A stretch of 64,000 nucleotides of DNA, from NCBI GenBank assembly GCA_018401695.1, contig JAGYKD010000001.1, positions 189,651 to 253,650 of the forward strand. The letters are read 5' to 3'. Below are positions 45,113-53,040 of this stretch, one piece after another (position 1 is the stretch's first letter; every line of letters starts with the position of its first letter). A program made the position numbers and the translations under genes. Source of the DNA: Flavobacteriales bacterium (GTDB lineage Bacteria; Bacteroidota; Bacteroidia; CAIKAF01). The notes under the pieces are model-generated. The model was given only the letters and a program-made list of their open reading frames with translations. It was not told the DNA's origin and did no database searches.

Positions 45113-46323
45113 CAGTACAAAAAGTTATTGTAGGGGTACCTGCGTTTGTGCAAATCGGCCACTGTTTGGTAAAGCCGGCTGCGCAGTTCGTCTACATGCA
45201 GTTTTTCGGTGGCCGAAATAAACAAGCAATTTCCTTGTTCCCTGGCCATCCAGGAGCGCTTAAGCGCCTCCAAGTCCGGAGGTGGAGGTCCTGCTTCCAA
45301 ATCAAAGGGATCGTGCTCCTCCACGGTAAACGCATCGATTTTATTAAAAATCATAAGTACGGGTTTGTCTCCGGCTCCCACTTCGTTCAAGGTTCGATTC
45401 ACCACCTGAATATGGGCTTCAAAATTGGGGTGAGATATGTCTACTACATGCAACAGCAAATCGGATTCCCTCAATTCGTCCAGGGTAGATTTAAAAGACT
45501 CCACCAATTGTGTCGGAAGTTTTCGAATAAACCCAACGGTGTCCGAAAGCAAAAAGGGCAGGTTATCGATGACCACTTTACGCACGGTGGTATCTAAGGT
45601 GGCAAAGAGTTTATTTTCGGCAAACACTTCGGACTTGGCCATCAAGTTCATGAGGGTACTTTTACCCACATTCGTGTAGCCCACCAAAGCTACCCGAATA
45701 AGTTCGCCTCTGTTTTTGCGCTGGGTGGCCATTTGCTTATCGATTTGCTCCAGCTTTTTCTTTAGCAGCGAAATTTTATCGCGTATGATTCGGCGGTCGG
45801 TTTCAATTTCTGTTTCTCCAGGCCCTCTTAGGCCAATTCCACCCTTTTGGCGTTCCAAGTGCGTCCACATTCGGGTTAACCTAGGGAGCAAATATTGGTA
45901 TTGAGCCAATTCCACTTGGGTTCGGGCATGGGAAGTGCGCGCTCTTTGGGCAAAAATGTCCAGAATAAGGTTGGTGCGGTCAAGGACCTTTACATTTTTA
46001 TCAAACTCTTTGGGGTTAAAGAATTTTTCGATGTTCTTGAGTTGTGAGGGGCTTAATTCGTCATCAAAGACCACCATATCGGCTTCCTTAGCTTCTACAT
46101 AAGCTTTTACTTCCTCCAGTTTTCCGGGACCAATAAAGGTGGCCGGGTGAGGCTTGTCGAGTTTTTGACGGAAGCGTTTGAGGGTTTGTGCGCCGGCTGT
46201 TTCTACCAAAAAGCTTAATTCGGCCATATATTCGTCCAACTGCTCTTCGCTTTGTTGCTTATGCACCAAGCCTACTAAAACAGCCCTTTCGTGTTGTTTG
46301 ATTCCTGCCTGGGGTTCAATCAT
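45112..46323 (-). CDS. hflX: GTPase HflX
   Basis: 403-residue ribosome-associated GTPase that splits stalled or hibernating ribosomes. The N-terminal HflX domain includes KPHPATFIGPGKLEEV and the glycine-rich linker GGIGLRGPGETEIETDRR. The G domain has G1 GYTNVGKSTL, G3 DTVGF and G4 NKID. Here it follows a cytochrome gene (8-base overlap) and precedes the RsmB-like gene (1-base overlap), so it is coexpressed with them. Confidence 0.95.
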   Translation of the reverse strand: MIEPQAGIKQHERAVLVGLVHKQQSEEQLDEYMAELSFLVETAGAQTLKRFRQKLDKPHPATFIGPGKLEEVKAYVEAKEADMVVFDDELSPSQLKNIEKFFNPKEFDKNVKVLDRTNLILDIFAQRARTSHARTQVELAQYQYLLPRLTRMWTHLERQKGGIGLRGPGETEIETDRRIIRDKISLLKKKLEQIDKQMATQRKNRGELIRVALVGYTNVGKSTLMNLMAKSEVFAENKLFATLDTTVRKVVIDNLPFLLSDTVGFIRKLPTQLVESFKSTLDELRESDLLLHVVDISHPNFEAHIQVVNRTLNEVGAGDKPVLMIFNKIDAFTVEEHDPFDLEAGPPPPDLEALKRSWMAREQGNCLFISATEKLHVDELRSRLYQTVADLHKRRYPYNNFLY

Positions 46324-46627
46324 GTGTTTTTAACTCTTGCAAGTAGCTGACTAGTTCTATTAAGGTACTATCGTCTAAAAAACTGCCAAAAGCGGGCATA
46401 TTGCCTTGGCCTTGGCGCAAAATATTGTCGGCTTCTTGCCGGCTAAGTGTGCTAAGGGATAAATCGGAAGCTCCGGCCAAGGCTTTTTTTCCATCGGCTC
46501 CATGGCAAGACACGCAGTATTTTTCGAAAGCCTTTTGTCCGACCTGCTCTTTTTCCGACCTTTCAGAAGCACTGCCGCAGGCCAAGACCAAGCACAACAA
46601 AGCTAAGGCCAAGGCCTTTATTACCAT
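46316..46627 (-). CDS. Small c-type cytochrome lipoprotein
   Basis: 103 residues with a lipoprotein signal (VLACG, lipobox Cys about residue 17) and one heme site, CVSCH. The axial Met is probably in GNMPAFGS, as in class I cytochromes of the c553/cbb3 type. It is likely a periplasmic electron carrier anchored in a membrane. The start at 46627 overlaps the upstream membrane protein by 7 bases. Confidence 0.85.
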   Translation of the reverse strand: MVIKALALALLCLVLACGSASERSEKEQVGQKAFEKYCVSCHGADGKKALAGASDLSLSTLSRQEADNILRQGQGNMPAFGSFLDDSTLIELVSYLQELKTHD

Positions 46628-47061
46628 GAACCAAAGGATTTCATAAAAGGCCAGGGAATTTGAGCAAATACAATAAGCAAACCTAAGCCCATCCAAATGG
46701 CTACCCGCACATGCTTGCCTTTATCGGTGCCGGCGCGTTTGGATAAAGAATAACCTAAGGTAATGCATACAATGCCTAGAATCATACCCACCGGATGCTC
46801 TAAGGCTTTGAACCTAGCCTCTGGGTTGCTCATGTCTTGAAGCATTAAGCTGTACATTCCCCATTGGCCCAAATACAAGATCAAGCCCAAGACCAGCTGA
46901 ATGTGGGTAGCAATTAAGGCCCATAAAGTAACTTTACGTTGCCCTTCGGTAAAAGGTTTTTTGCCACTTAGCCCTCGGAAAGCCAAGACCAAAGCAGCCA
47001 CCAACAATAAGAGTACTATGTACCTAAAGCTGCCATGCAAATGTTGAATACCTACCCACAT
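46621..47061 (-). CDS. Four-helix membrane protein, cytochrome-b-like family of Bacteroidota
   Basis: 146 residues with four hydrophobic helices. His residues occur in the N-terminal GIQHLHGSFRY, the ATHIQLVLGL helix, ALEHPVGMI and KGKHVRVAIW, which could hold heme, and the C-terminus has IPWPFMKSFG. This matches a widespread, uncharacterised Bacteroidota family often labelled cytochrome b. Adjacent to a cytochrome c gene, which fits a respiratory role. First gene of the four-gene overlapping chain. Confidence 0.68.
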   Translation of the reverse strand: MWVGIQHLHGSFRYIVLLLLVAALVLAFRGLSGKKPFTEGQRKVTLWALIATHIQLVLGLILYLGQWGMYSLMLQDMSNPEARFKALEHPVGMILGIVCITLGYSLSKRAGTDKGKHVRVAIWMGLGLLIVFAQIPWPFMKSFGSW

Positions 47062-47074
47062 ACAATTCTTTTCG

Positions 47075-47082
47075 CAAAGATA
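47075..47082 (-). promoter_or_regulatory. -7 box TATCTTTG for the cytochrome-hflX operon
   Basis: TAnnTTTG on the minus strand, 13 bases before the ATG at 47061. Confidence 0.5.
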
Positions 47083-47099
47083 GCGAAAAGCAACGGTCT

Positions 47100-47861
47100 T
47101 CAGGGCCCGTAGCCTTTACGAAAGGTGTAGGTAATGATGGCGGTTCGGCAATCGGGAGCCTGAGGGTCTGAGGGAAAAGTAGCTTTTTTTGCCGATTGGA
47201 GTGCGGCATCCCTAAGGGTTTGATCGATGGCAGTGCTTCCTTTGTAATTGGGATCCAAAATGCGGGTGACTTTGCCTTGAGCATTCACGCAAGCCTGAAT
47301 AACTACTTTGCCGTCTTCGTTGCTGCGCACCTGAGGTTTTGGCAAGGTGTAAGCGTCACCGTTTCCAAGGGATGTACCCGAACCGGGATACCCTTTTCCG
47401 GAACCTCCCCCGCCCTCAGCACCGCCGGGTCGTCCATCCGGTCTTCCTTGCTGTCCGGGTCCTTTATTTGGCCCTGAACTGGTGTTGGAACTGTTGTTCC
47501 ACATATCGTTCCACTCGTTGCTTGCCTCGGTATTGGCATTGTTTTGTGGGTTGTTTGGACCGGATTGATTGGAAGGAGCTGTGTTGGTCTGTTCGGTGGG
47601 AGCAGAAACGTCCGATTCTGCCTCAGAGGCAAGGGCAGGTTGAGGACTAGGGTCTCCCCCACCGGATGGAGGCGGATTGCTAATGGGGATTTCTTCTCCA
47701 CCTCCGGTTTGGTCAAAGCCCAAGGCCATTTCCATGCTGCCCTGGTCGGGTTCCATACGTTCGGCCTTGAGAGATAAGAACAACAGCAACAGCAGCAACA
47801 GCAGTAAGTACAATGCAGCTGCGGCATATCCCTGAAGTTTATATTCTGAAGACTGGCTCAT
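47100..47861 (-). CDS. TonB-like energy transducer
   Basis: 253 residues. A single N-terminal transmembrane helix with a run of Leu (about residues 13-29) is followed by a long Pro/Gly/Asn/Gln-rich periplasmic linker and a C-terminal TonB-type domain (KVVIQACVNAQGKVTRILDP, AIITYTFRKG). It would pass proton-motive energy from ExbB-ExbD to outer-membrane receptors. It is the third gene of the exbB-exbD-tonB cluster. Confidence 0.85.
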   Translation of the reverse strand: MSQSSEYKLQGYAAAALYLLLLLLLLLFLSLKAERMEPDQGSMEMALGFDQTGGGEEIPISNPPPSGGGDPSPQPALASEAESDVSAPTEQTNTAPSNQSGPNNPQNNANTEASNEWNDMWNNSSNTSSGPNKGPGQQGRPDGRPGGAEGGGGSGKGYPGSGTSLGNGDAYTLPKPQVRSNEDGKVVIQACVNAQGKVTRILDPNYKGSTAIDQTLRDAALQSAKKATFPSDPQAPDCRTAIITYTFRKGYGP

Positions 47862-47891
47862 ACCTGGTTTACGTTTCAGAACTTAAAAGGT

Positions 47892-48305
47892 TCATCGTTG
47901 GTTTTTGGGGGCGGTCATAAGGGTTATTCGGTATTGCCCTTGCACCCAAACAATATCGGCAAGTTCCACAAAGTATTTATGTGCTACGTTTTCGTCTACG
48001 GCCAATTGCACTTTCACCTCAGGGCCCGGTGGGCCAAGTTTGGCTTGAAGTGCCGGGAGAAGCTGCTCTTTAGGCAGCGCTTCACCATCCAAAGCATATA
48101 CCAGATCTTCGGACAGGGAAATCACCGAAAAATTATCCTGAGGTCGGGTATTAGAGGCGCTTTGGGGCAGGGTAATGTCCATTACATTGTTGTTGGTGAT
48201 TAGGGTGGACAGAATCATAAAGAAAATAAGCAACAGAAACACCAAGTCCGTCATGGAGGACATGTTGAATTCGGTTTGGACCTTATTTCTGCTCTTTAAG
48301 CTCAT
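47892..48305 (-). CDS. exbD: ExbD/TolR family protein
   Basis: 137 residues with one N-terminal membrane helix (FNMSSMTDLVFLLLIFFMIL) containing the conserved Asp, and a periplasmic alpha/beta domain. It works with ExbB as proton channel for TonB. The start overlaps the exbB stop as ATGA. There is a single copy here, so it may equally be the Tol-type system. Confidence 0.9.
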   Translation of the reverse strand: MSLKSRNKVQTEFNMSSMTDLVFLLLIFFMILSTLITNNNVMDITLPQSASNTRPQDNFSVISLSEDLVYALDGEALPKEQLLPALQAKLGPPGPEVKVQLAVDENVAHKYFVELADIVWVQGQYRITLMTAPKNQR

Positions 48306-49009
48306 GCCGGTTCGTTTAGGAGGTCGAGGAATTCAATGGAACGTGCCTCCATTTTATAAATCACCTTTTCTATGCTGGCTACCACAATATTGTAGCAAAT
48401 AAAGGCAATGATACCGACAATAAGTCCTGCGACGGTGGTGACCATAGCCTCATAAATTCCGCCGGCTAAGGCAGAAATAACGACTCCTTGATCGGAGTTT
48501 GCCATATTAAAGAAGGCTTTAATCATTCCAATTACGGTTCCTAAGAAACCAAGCATAGGAGCGGCTCCGGCAATGGTGGCAATCAAAGCCACGCTTTTTT
48601 CGAGACGATACACTTCCAATTTGCCGGTATTTTCGATGGAAGCAGAAATATCTTGCAAGGGTCGACCAATGCGGCTAATTCCTTTTTCAAGCATGCGCGC
48701 TACCGGGGAGTTTGTATTTCTGCATAGGCTTTGGGCGGCCTCAATGCGTCCTGTGGTGATGCAATCGCGGATATTGTTCATAAAATTGGCATCTTCTTTT
48801 CCGGCTTTGCGGATAGTAAGCAAGCGTTCCACAAAAATATACACGGCAATTGCGCTCATGAGCAGCAGTGGAATCATAATCCAACCGCCTTTGAGGGCGA
48901 GTTCCAATACCGAAAGGGTTTTTTCGGGAGCATCGGTAAGGGCAGGCATGGCCTCCCCGGCTTGGGCGGTATCCCCGCCAGTTTGCACAATTTGAAGAAG
49001 TAGGCTCAT
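48302..49009 (-). CDS. exbB: MotA/TolQ/ExbB proton channel family protein
   Basis: 235 residues with three membrane helices; an N-terminal one at about residues 40-62, and the family region GAAPMLGFLGTVIGMIKAFF with following AMVTTVAGLIVGIIAFICYN. It conducts protons with ExbD to energise TonB-dependent import. First of the three-gene exbB-exbD-tonB operon. A nearby TonB-dependent receptor operon may depend on it. Confidence 0.92.
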   Translation of the reverse strand: MSLLLQIVQTGGDTAQAGEAMPALTDAPEKTLSVLELALKGGWIMIPLLLMSAIAVYIFVERLLTIRKAGKEDANFMNNIRDCITTGRIEAAQSLCRNTNSPVARMLEKGISRIGRPLQDISASIENTGKLEVYRLEKSVALIATIAGAAPMLGFLGTVIGMIKAFFNMANSDQGVVISALAGGIYEAMVTTVAGLIVGIIAFICYNIVVASIEKVIYKMEARSIEFLDLLNEPA

Positions 49010-49046
49010 GAGCTTGAATAACTAAGTTAATGCCAGATTTATTGCT

Positions 49047-50273
49047 TTATACCAATTGGTCTAAGGCTATAGTAAAGGCCGTTTGAGCAATTTTATTGGG
49101 TTGGGCTTGCCGCTGACGTACTGCCTCAAGTGCTTTTTCGATGGTGGCGCTAACGTCTTTAAAGATACCGGAATCGCTAATGTCCGGATTTTCCTCCATA
49201 AGAAAAGCAAAAACACGAGCCATACCGCAATTGGCAATAAAGTCAGGGATTAGGGCTACTTTATTGTCGACATACTCGGCAATAGGGCCAAAAAATATTT
49301 CTGAGTCGGCAAAAGGCACATTGGCTCCGGCGCTAATGACTTCCAAGCCTTTGTTCATCATGCGCTCGCATTGGTCGCGGGTAACCAGTCTTGAGGCCGC
49401 GGCGGGGATAAAAATTTCGGCGTCCAAGTCCCAAATGGCGGCGTTAACTTCGTCGAAGACTTGCAGGTCTTGAGCCACCAACTTGTTGCTCTTTTTGTCG
49501 AGGAAAAGTTGCCTCACCTCGTTAAAAGAAATGCCCTCAGGCCGCATGATGCCGCCTTCTCGATCCAAAATACCCACAATGCGTACTCCGTTTTGGGCAA
49601 GGTAGTAAGCGGCCGCAGAAGCCACATTGCCCCAACCTTGAATAATGGCTCGCTTGCCTTCCAATTCGGTGTTCCACAGCTTGTAGAAATGCCTTACGGA
49701 TTCTGCCACGCCATATCCGGTAATTAAATCGGCCACCACGTATTTACGGATGGGATTTGGGGTGTAGCGCACATCTTCTACAATTTTGGAGACCCCAAAA
49801 CGTAGTTGTCCTACTTTGTGAATTTTTTCGTTTTGGCGGGGGATAAAATGACCATTAACAACGCCTTCTTGGGGATGCCACAGTCCGAGGTCTTCGGTAA
49901 TGGGTATGACCTCGTGAATTTCGTCGACATTGAGGTCTCCTCCGGTGCCGTAATAGCTTTTTAGAAGCGGCATTACTGCTTTATACCAGCGGCGAAGGAC
50001 ATCGGTTTTTCGGGGGTCGTTGGGGTCAAAATCTATGCCCGACTTGGCTCCACCAATGGGAGGACCTGAAACGCTGAATTTTATTTCCATGGTTTTGGCC
50101 AGGGACTCCACTTCTCGCCTGTCGAGGCCTTTGCGCATGCGGGTGCCGCCACCTGCGGCCCCACCTCTTAGGGAATTAATAACCACCCAACCTTTGGCTT
50201 CGGTTTCCGAATCTTGCCATTCGAATACAATTTCCGGCGGCTTGTTTTCAAAGGTTTTGAGCAGATTGAGCAT
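49047..50273 (-). CDS. Glu/Leu/Phe/Val dehydrogenase (glutamate dehydrogenase type)
   Basis: 408 residues. The catalytic region includes GGAAGGGTRM and the SGPPIGGAKSGI loop with the Lys that polarises the substrate. The nucleotide domain has IIQGWGNVASAAAYYL. It interconverts glutamate and 2-oxoglutarate plus ammonia, or acts on branched-chain substrates. The start at 50273 is chosen. A TACCTTTG box lies at 50289-50296. Confidence 0.9.
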   Translation of the reverse strand: MLNLLKTFENKPPEIVFEWQDSETEAKGWVVINSLRGGAAGGGTRMRKGLDRREVESLAKTMEIKFSVSGPPIGGAKSGIDFDPNDPRKTDVLRRWYKAVMPLLKSYYGTGGDLNVDEIHEVIPITEDLGLWHPQEGVVNGHFIPRQNEKIHKVGQLRFGVSKIVEDVRYTPNPIRKYVVADLITGYGVAESVRHFYKLWNTELEGKRAIIQGWGNVASAAAYYLAQNGVRIVGILDREGGIMRPEGISFNEVRQLFLDKKSNKLVAQDLQVFDEVNAAIWDLDAEIFIPAAASRLVTRDQCERMMNKGLEVISAGANVPFADSEIFFGPIAEYVDNKVALIPDFIANCGMARVFAFLMEENPDISDSGIFKDVSATIEKALEAVRQRQAQPNKIAQTAFTIALDQLV

Positions 50274-50288
50274 CGCAAAAATTTTGCT

Positions 50289-50296
50289 CAAAGGTA
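50289..50296 (-). promoter_or_regulatory. -7 box TACCTTTG for the glutamate dehydrogenase gene
   Basis: TAnnTTTG on the minus strand, 15 bases before the ATG at 50273. Confidence 0.5.
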
Positions 50297-50463
50297 ACAA
50301 AGAATCATAAGACCGAGGGAAGTCATGGAAGCAGGCTTAATGAAAAGTAAAAATACGCTTGAGGGTGCATTTGGCCGGGGAATCCGGAGGATTAAGTCCC
50401 CAAAAGTCCTAATTTCCACTGGGGAGTTCGTCCTTTTTTGTTTAAGTTGAATGCCCTATGGGC

Positions 50464-50608
50464 GCCGGCCCCCGGGGAGGCAGGGTAGCCCAGAGGGAAG
50501 CTGCCTAGGGGCTGTTGGTCGGCCGCGGCGACCTTGGGAGCCCCGGCACGGCCTACAGCCCCTTGGCAGGGGACCGAGGACTACCCGCCGGAGCGGGAAA
50601 AGGCCGCC
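50464..50608 (-). repeat. Dispersed folded intergenic element, copy H
   Basis: Starts 10 bases after the histidine kinase stop, same strand. The closing pair is CGGCC (50466-50470) with GGCCG (50602-50606). The main stem, about 32 bp with mismatches, is 50483-50514 with 50555-50586. The apical dyad GGTCGGCCGCGGCGACC follows. On the minus strand the 5' part reads GCGGCCTTTTCCC and GTAGTCCTC, and the 3' part TGGGCTACCCTGCCTCCC. Confidence 0.72.
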
Positions 50609-50618
50609 AAATACCCAT

Positions 50619-51680
50619 TTACACCCCGTCCCATTTGGGCAAGGTAAAAGAAAAGGTAGAGCCTTTGCCTACCAAAGATCGGACGTGAATGGACTGGCCG
50701 TGGGCTTCTAAAATGTGTTTTACGATGCTCAGGCCGAGACCGGTTCCGCCTTGGTGCCGACTGCGGCTTTTATCGACCCTGTAGAAACGCTCAAAGAGTC
50801 GTTTGAGGTGTTTTTCTTCGATGCCCGGACCGTCGTCGCTGACTTCGCAGAGGATTACTTCGTCCATGTCGTAAAAGGACATGCGTGTGTAGCCGTTCTC
50901 TTTGCCGTAGACAATGGAATTGACCATGAGGTTGGTGTAGACCTGGCGAATGGCGTCGCGGTCGGCACGGACCCAAATGGGGTTGGTAGAATTGTCTTTA
51001 AATTCCAGCCGGATGCCTTTGTTGAGGGCTTTAAGTTCGAGCATTTCCATGACTTCGGCGACTAAGGCGAGCAGGTCAACCTTGTCGTGTTCCATAGTAA
51101 TACGTCCGGACTCCAATTTATAAATGGTGTCGAGGTCTTCGACCAAGGAAATCATGCGCTCCACATTTCTTTCGGCGTTGAGGAGGTATTTTTCGGCGAT
51201 TTCGCGTTGGTTAAGGCCTCCGTCGACCAAAGTAGAAATATAGCCTTGAATATTAAAAATGGGAGTTTTTAATTCGTGGGAAAGGTTGCCGATAAAATCG
51301 CGTCGAAACTGTTCCATGCGTTGCAGTTCTTCGATTTCGGTGCTTTTGGTACGGGCCCAATCGAGCACTTCGTTGTGCACGTCCCCAATTACATCGCCTC
51401 CACGGCGAATGCGCTCTTTGAGGGTGCTTCCGGGTTGTTTTGCTTTTAGCTGGTGAATGGTTTTGTAAACCAGTTTAATTTTTCGGTAGAGGAAGCGCTC
51501 TAAAGTAAACAAGACCAAGAGGTAAAGGAGAGCACTTAGGCCAATAACCAAAGGGGGTACCAAAAGCCAGGGAGAGGTATTTGGAAAGATAAAAAGTGAG
51601 AGGAGCAAAAATCCGCTTAAGCCAAGCCCCGCGATTACGGCCACATATGCGGCCAGTTGTTTGGTGGTAGCATGCTTCAT
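50619..51680 (-). CDS. PhoR-like membrane sensor histidine kinase
   Basis: 353 residues. Two N-terminal hydrophobic helices (about 8-30 and 40-60) with almost no loop between them, a linker, then a dimerisation/phosphoacceptor H box NLSHELKTPIFNIQGY, N box TNLMVNSIVYGKENG, G1 DDGPGIEEKH and G2 HQGGTGLGLSIVKH. The sensor domain is minimal, so the signal may be a membrane or partner input, as with PhoR. It follows the response regulator gene after 20 bases. Confidence 0.93.
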   Translation of the reverse strand: MKHATTKQLAAYVAVIAGLGLSGFLLLSLFIFPNTSPWLLVPPLVIGLSALLYLLVLFTLERFLYRKIKLVYKTIHQLKAKQPGSTLKERIRRGGDVIGDVHNEVLDWARTKSTEIEELQRMEQFRRDFIGNLSHELKTPIFNIQGYISTLVDGGLNQREIAEKYLLNAERNVERMISLVEDLDTIYKLESGRITMEHDKVDLLALVAEVMEMLELKALNKGIRLEFKDNSTNPIWVRADRDAIRQVYTNLMVNSIVYGKENGYTRMSFYDMDEVILCEVSDDGPGIEEKHLKRLFERFYRVDKSRSRHQGGTGLGLSIVKHILEAHGQSIHVRSLVGKGSTFSFTLPKWDGV

Positions 51681-51700
51681 GGCTGCAAAGGTAGCAGCAA

Positions 51701-52396
51701 TTAAAATTCAAACTTGTAGCCTACTCCCTTAACGGTGCGTATGAAATGGTCGCCGATTTTTTCGCGTAGTTTTCGAATGTGCACATCTATGGTTCGGTCT
51801 CCCACCACCACTTGGTCGCCCCACACTTTACGGAGGATTTTTTCGCGGCTAAACACCTTTCCGGGCTTAGAGGCGAGTAGGGAAAGCAATTCGAATTCTT
51901 TTTTGGGCAATTGAAATGCGTTGCCGGCCAATTCCACTACATAAGCTCCTCTGTCAATTACCAAATCTCCCAAAGTGAGTCTGTCGTTGGAGGTGCTCAA
52001 TTCTTCGGCATCTACTTTTAGACGTCGAAGCAAGGCGCTGACCCTAGAAATAAGCACGCGAGGTTTAATGGGCTTGGTGATGTAGTCGTCGGCACCGGCA
52101 TCAAAGCCGGCGATTTGGGAATAATCTTCGCCTCTAGCAGTTAAAAAAGCGATAAGCGTTTGTTCTAGTCCGGGCTGATTGCGTATGAGTCGACAAGTTT
52201 CTATGCCATCGAGGTCAGGCATCATAACATCGAGCACAATAAGGTGAGGCAGAAAGCGCTTAGCCTCTTCTATAGCCTCTCTTCCGTTGGTAGAAGAAGC
52301 GACCTGATAGCCTTCGTTTTGGAGGTTGAAGCCTATAAATTCGAGGATATCGGGTTCGTCGTCGACCAATAAAATGCGAAACGATGCATTATCCAT
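51701..52396 (-). CDS. OmpR/PhoB-family response regulator
   Basis: 231 residues. Receiver domain with acidic pocket VDDEPD, phosphoacceptor Asp56 in LIVLDVMMPD, and the AFLTARG and DYITKPIKP signatures. The C-terminal winged helix ends RKLREKIGDHFIRTVKGVGYKFE. Cotranscribed with the histidine kinase. The pair resembles phosphate regulators, but no phosphate gene is in the window, so the trigger is unknown. Confidence 0.93.
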   Translation of the reverse strand: MDNASFRILLVDDEPDILEFIGFNLQNEGYQVASSTNGREAIEEAKRFLPHLIVLDVMMPDLDGIETCRLIRNQPGLEQTLIAFLTARGEDYSQIAGFDAGADDYITKPIKPRVLISRVSALLRRLKVDAEELSTSNDRLTLGDLVIDRGAYVVELAGNAFQLPKKEFELLSLLASKPGKVFSREKILRKVWGDQVVVGDRTIDVHIRKLREKIGDHFIRTVKGVGYKFEF

Positions 52397-52633
52397 GCCA
52401 TTTCTTTCTTTAATTCAGTGCAAAGTAAGGGCTTTTTTTAGCGATTCAATGTTAACAATGCTTTAAATATTGTCTAAAGAAATGGCTTAACACATACGAT
52501 AGCTAAGGAATTTTTGGAAGTGAACCAACAAAAGCCCATTTAAAAAAATCTTACAGAACAAATGTTAAGATTTAAGGGCTAAAAAAAAATAAAGAAAAAT
52601 GCGTAATGAGTAAAAAAATGACGGCACAGGATG

Positions 52634-52641
52634 TAAATTTG
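52634..52641 (+). promoter_or_regulatory. -7 box TAAATTTG before the acidic protein gene
   Basis: TAnnTTTG, 37 bases before the ATG at 52679. No -33 TTTG stands out in the A-rich upstream sequence. Confidence 0.4.
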
Positions 52642-52678
52642 TAAGACTTCAAACAGCTGAAGATTGAAAGCAAACCAA

Positions 52679-52912
52679 ATGAACAACGAGCTACACTCCT
52701 GCCGCAGCTATGGCTTAGAAGAGCTTCTGAGTATTTTGCATGGCCAGCCCCTACCTCTTATGTTCAAGGGCTTTTCAGGCGAACCTGAAGACCAAGACGA
52801 AGACGAGGATTTTGATGACTTTGACTTCGACGACGACGACTTGGATTTCCTGGACGAAGAGGACGAGGATTTGGATGATCTGGACACCTACGACGACGAA
52901 GACTTGGTCTAG
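52679..52912 (+). CDS. Small, highly acidic protein
   Basis: 77 residues (82 if a TTG at 52664 is used). The first 37 residues look like a folded segment (LEELLSILHGQPLPLMF). The last 40 are almost all Asp, Glu, Phe and Leu (EDEDFDDFDFDDDDLDFLDE), giving a very large negative charge. It could mimic nucleic acid or bind Ca or basic proteins, but nothing proves this. Supported by a promoter box and a terminator on each side. No family recognised. Confidence 0.65.
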   Translation: MNNELHSCRSYGLEELLSILHGQPLPLMFKGFSGEPEDQDEDEDFDDFDFDDDDLDFLDEEDEDLDDLDTYDDEDLV

Positions 52913-52944
52913 GCTTTTGCCCCCATAGCTTATGAAATTTGCAC

Positions 52945-52967
52945 ACCCCGGAATCCCGGGGTTTTTT
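52945..52967 (+). terminator. Rho-independent terminator after the acidic protein gene
   Basis: CCCCGG pairs with CCGGGG around a short loop, followed by TTTTTT. It lies 33 bases after the stop. Confidence 0.8.
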
Positions 52968-53028
52968 ATGTCCCTAAGAATCTTCTTGAATTCCATTCCA
53001 AGGTTTCCTTCGACTGCCAATCTAAGCC

Positions 53029-53036
53029 TACCTTTG
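53029..53036 (+). promoter_or_regulatory. -7 box TACCTTTG before the LuxE-like gene
   Basis: Perfect TAnnTTTG with only 4 bases before the ATG at 53041, suggesting a leaderless mRNA. Confidence 0.5.
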
Positions 53037-53040
53037 CCTT

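Larger units (their letters stand above)
50274..50618. other. Intergenic region with repeat copy H
   Basis: 345 bases between the histidine kinase (3' side) and the dehydrogenase. It holds the dehydrogenase promoter box and the folded element. About 150 AT-richer bases between them (50300-50460) hold nothing I recognise. Confidence 0.5.
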
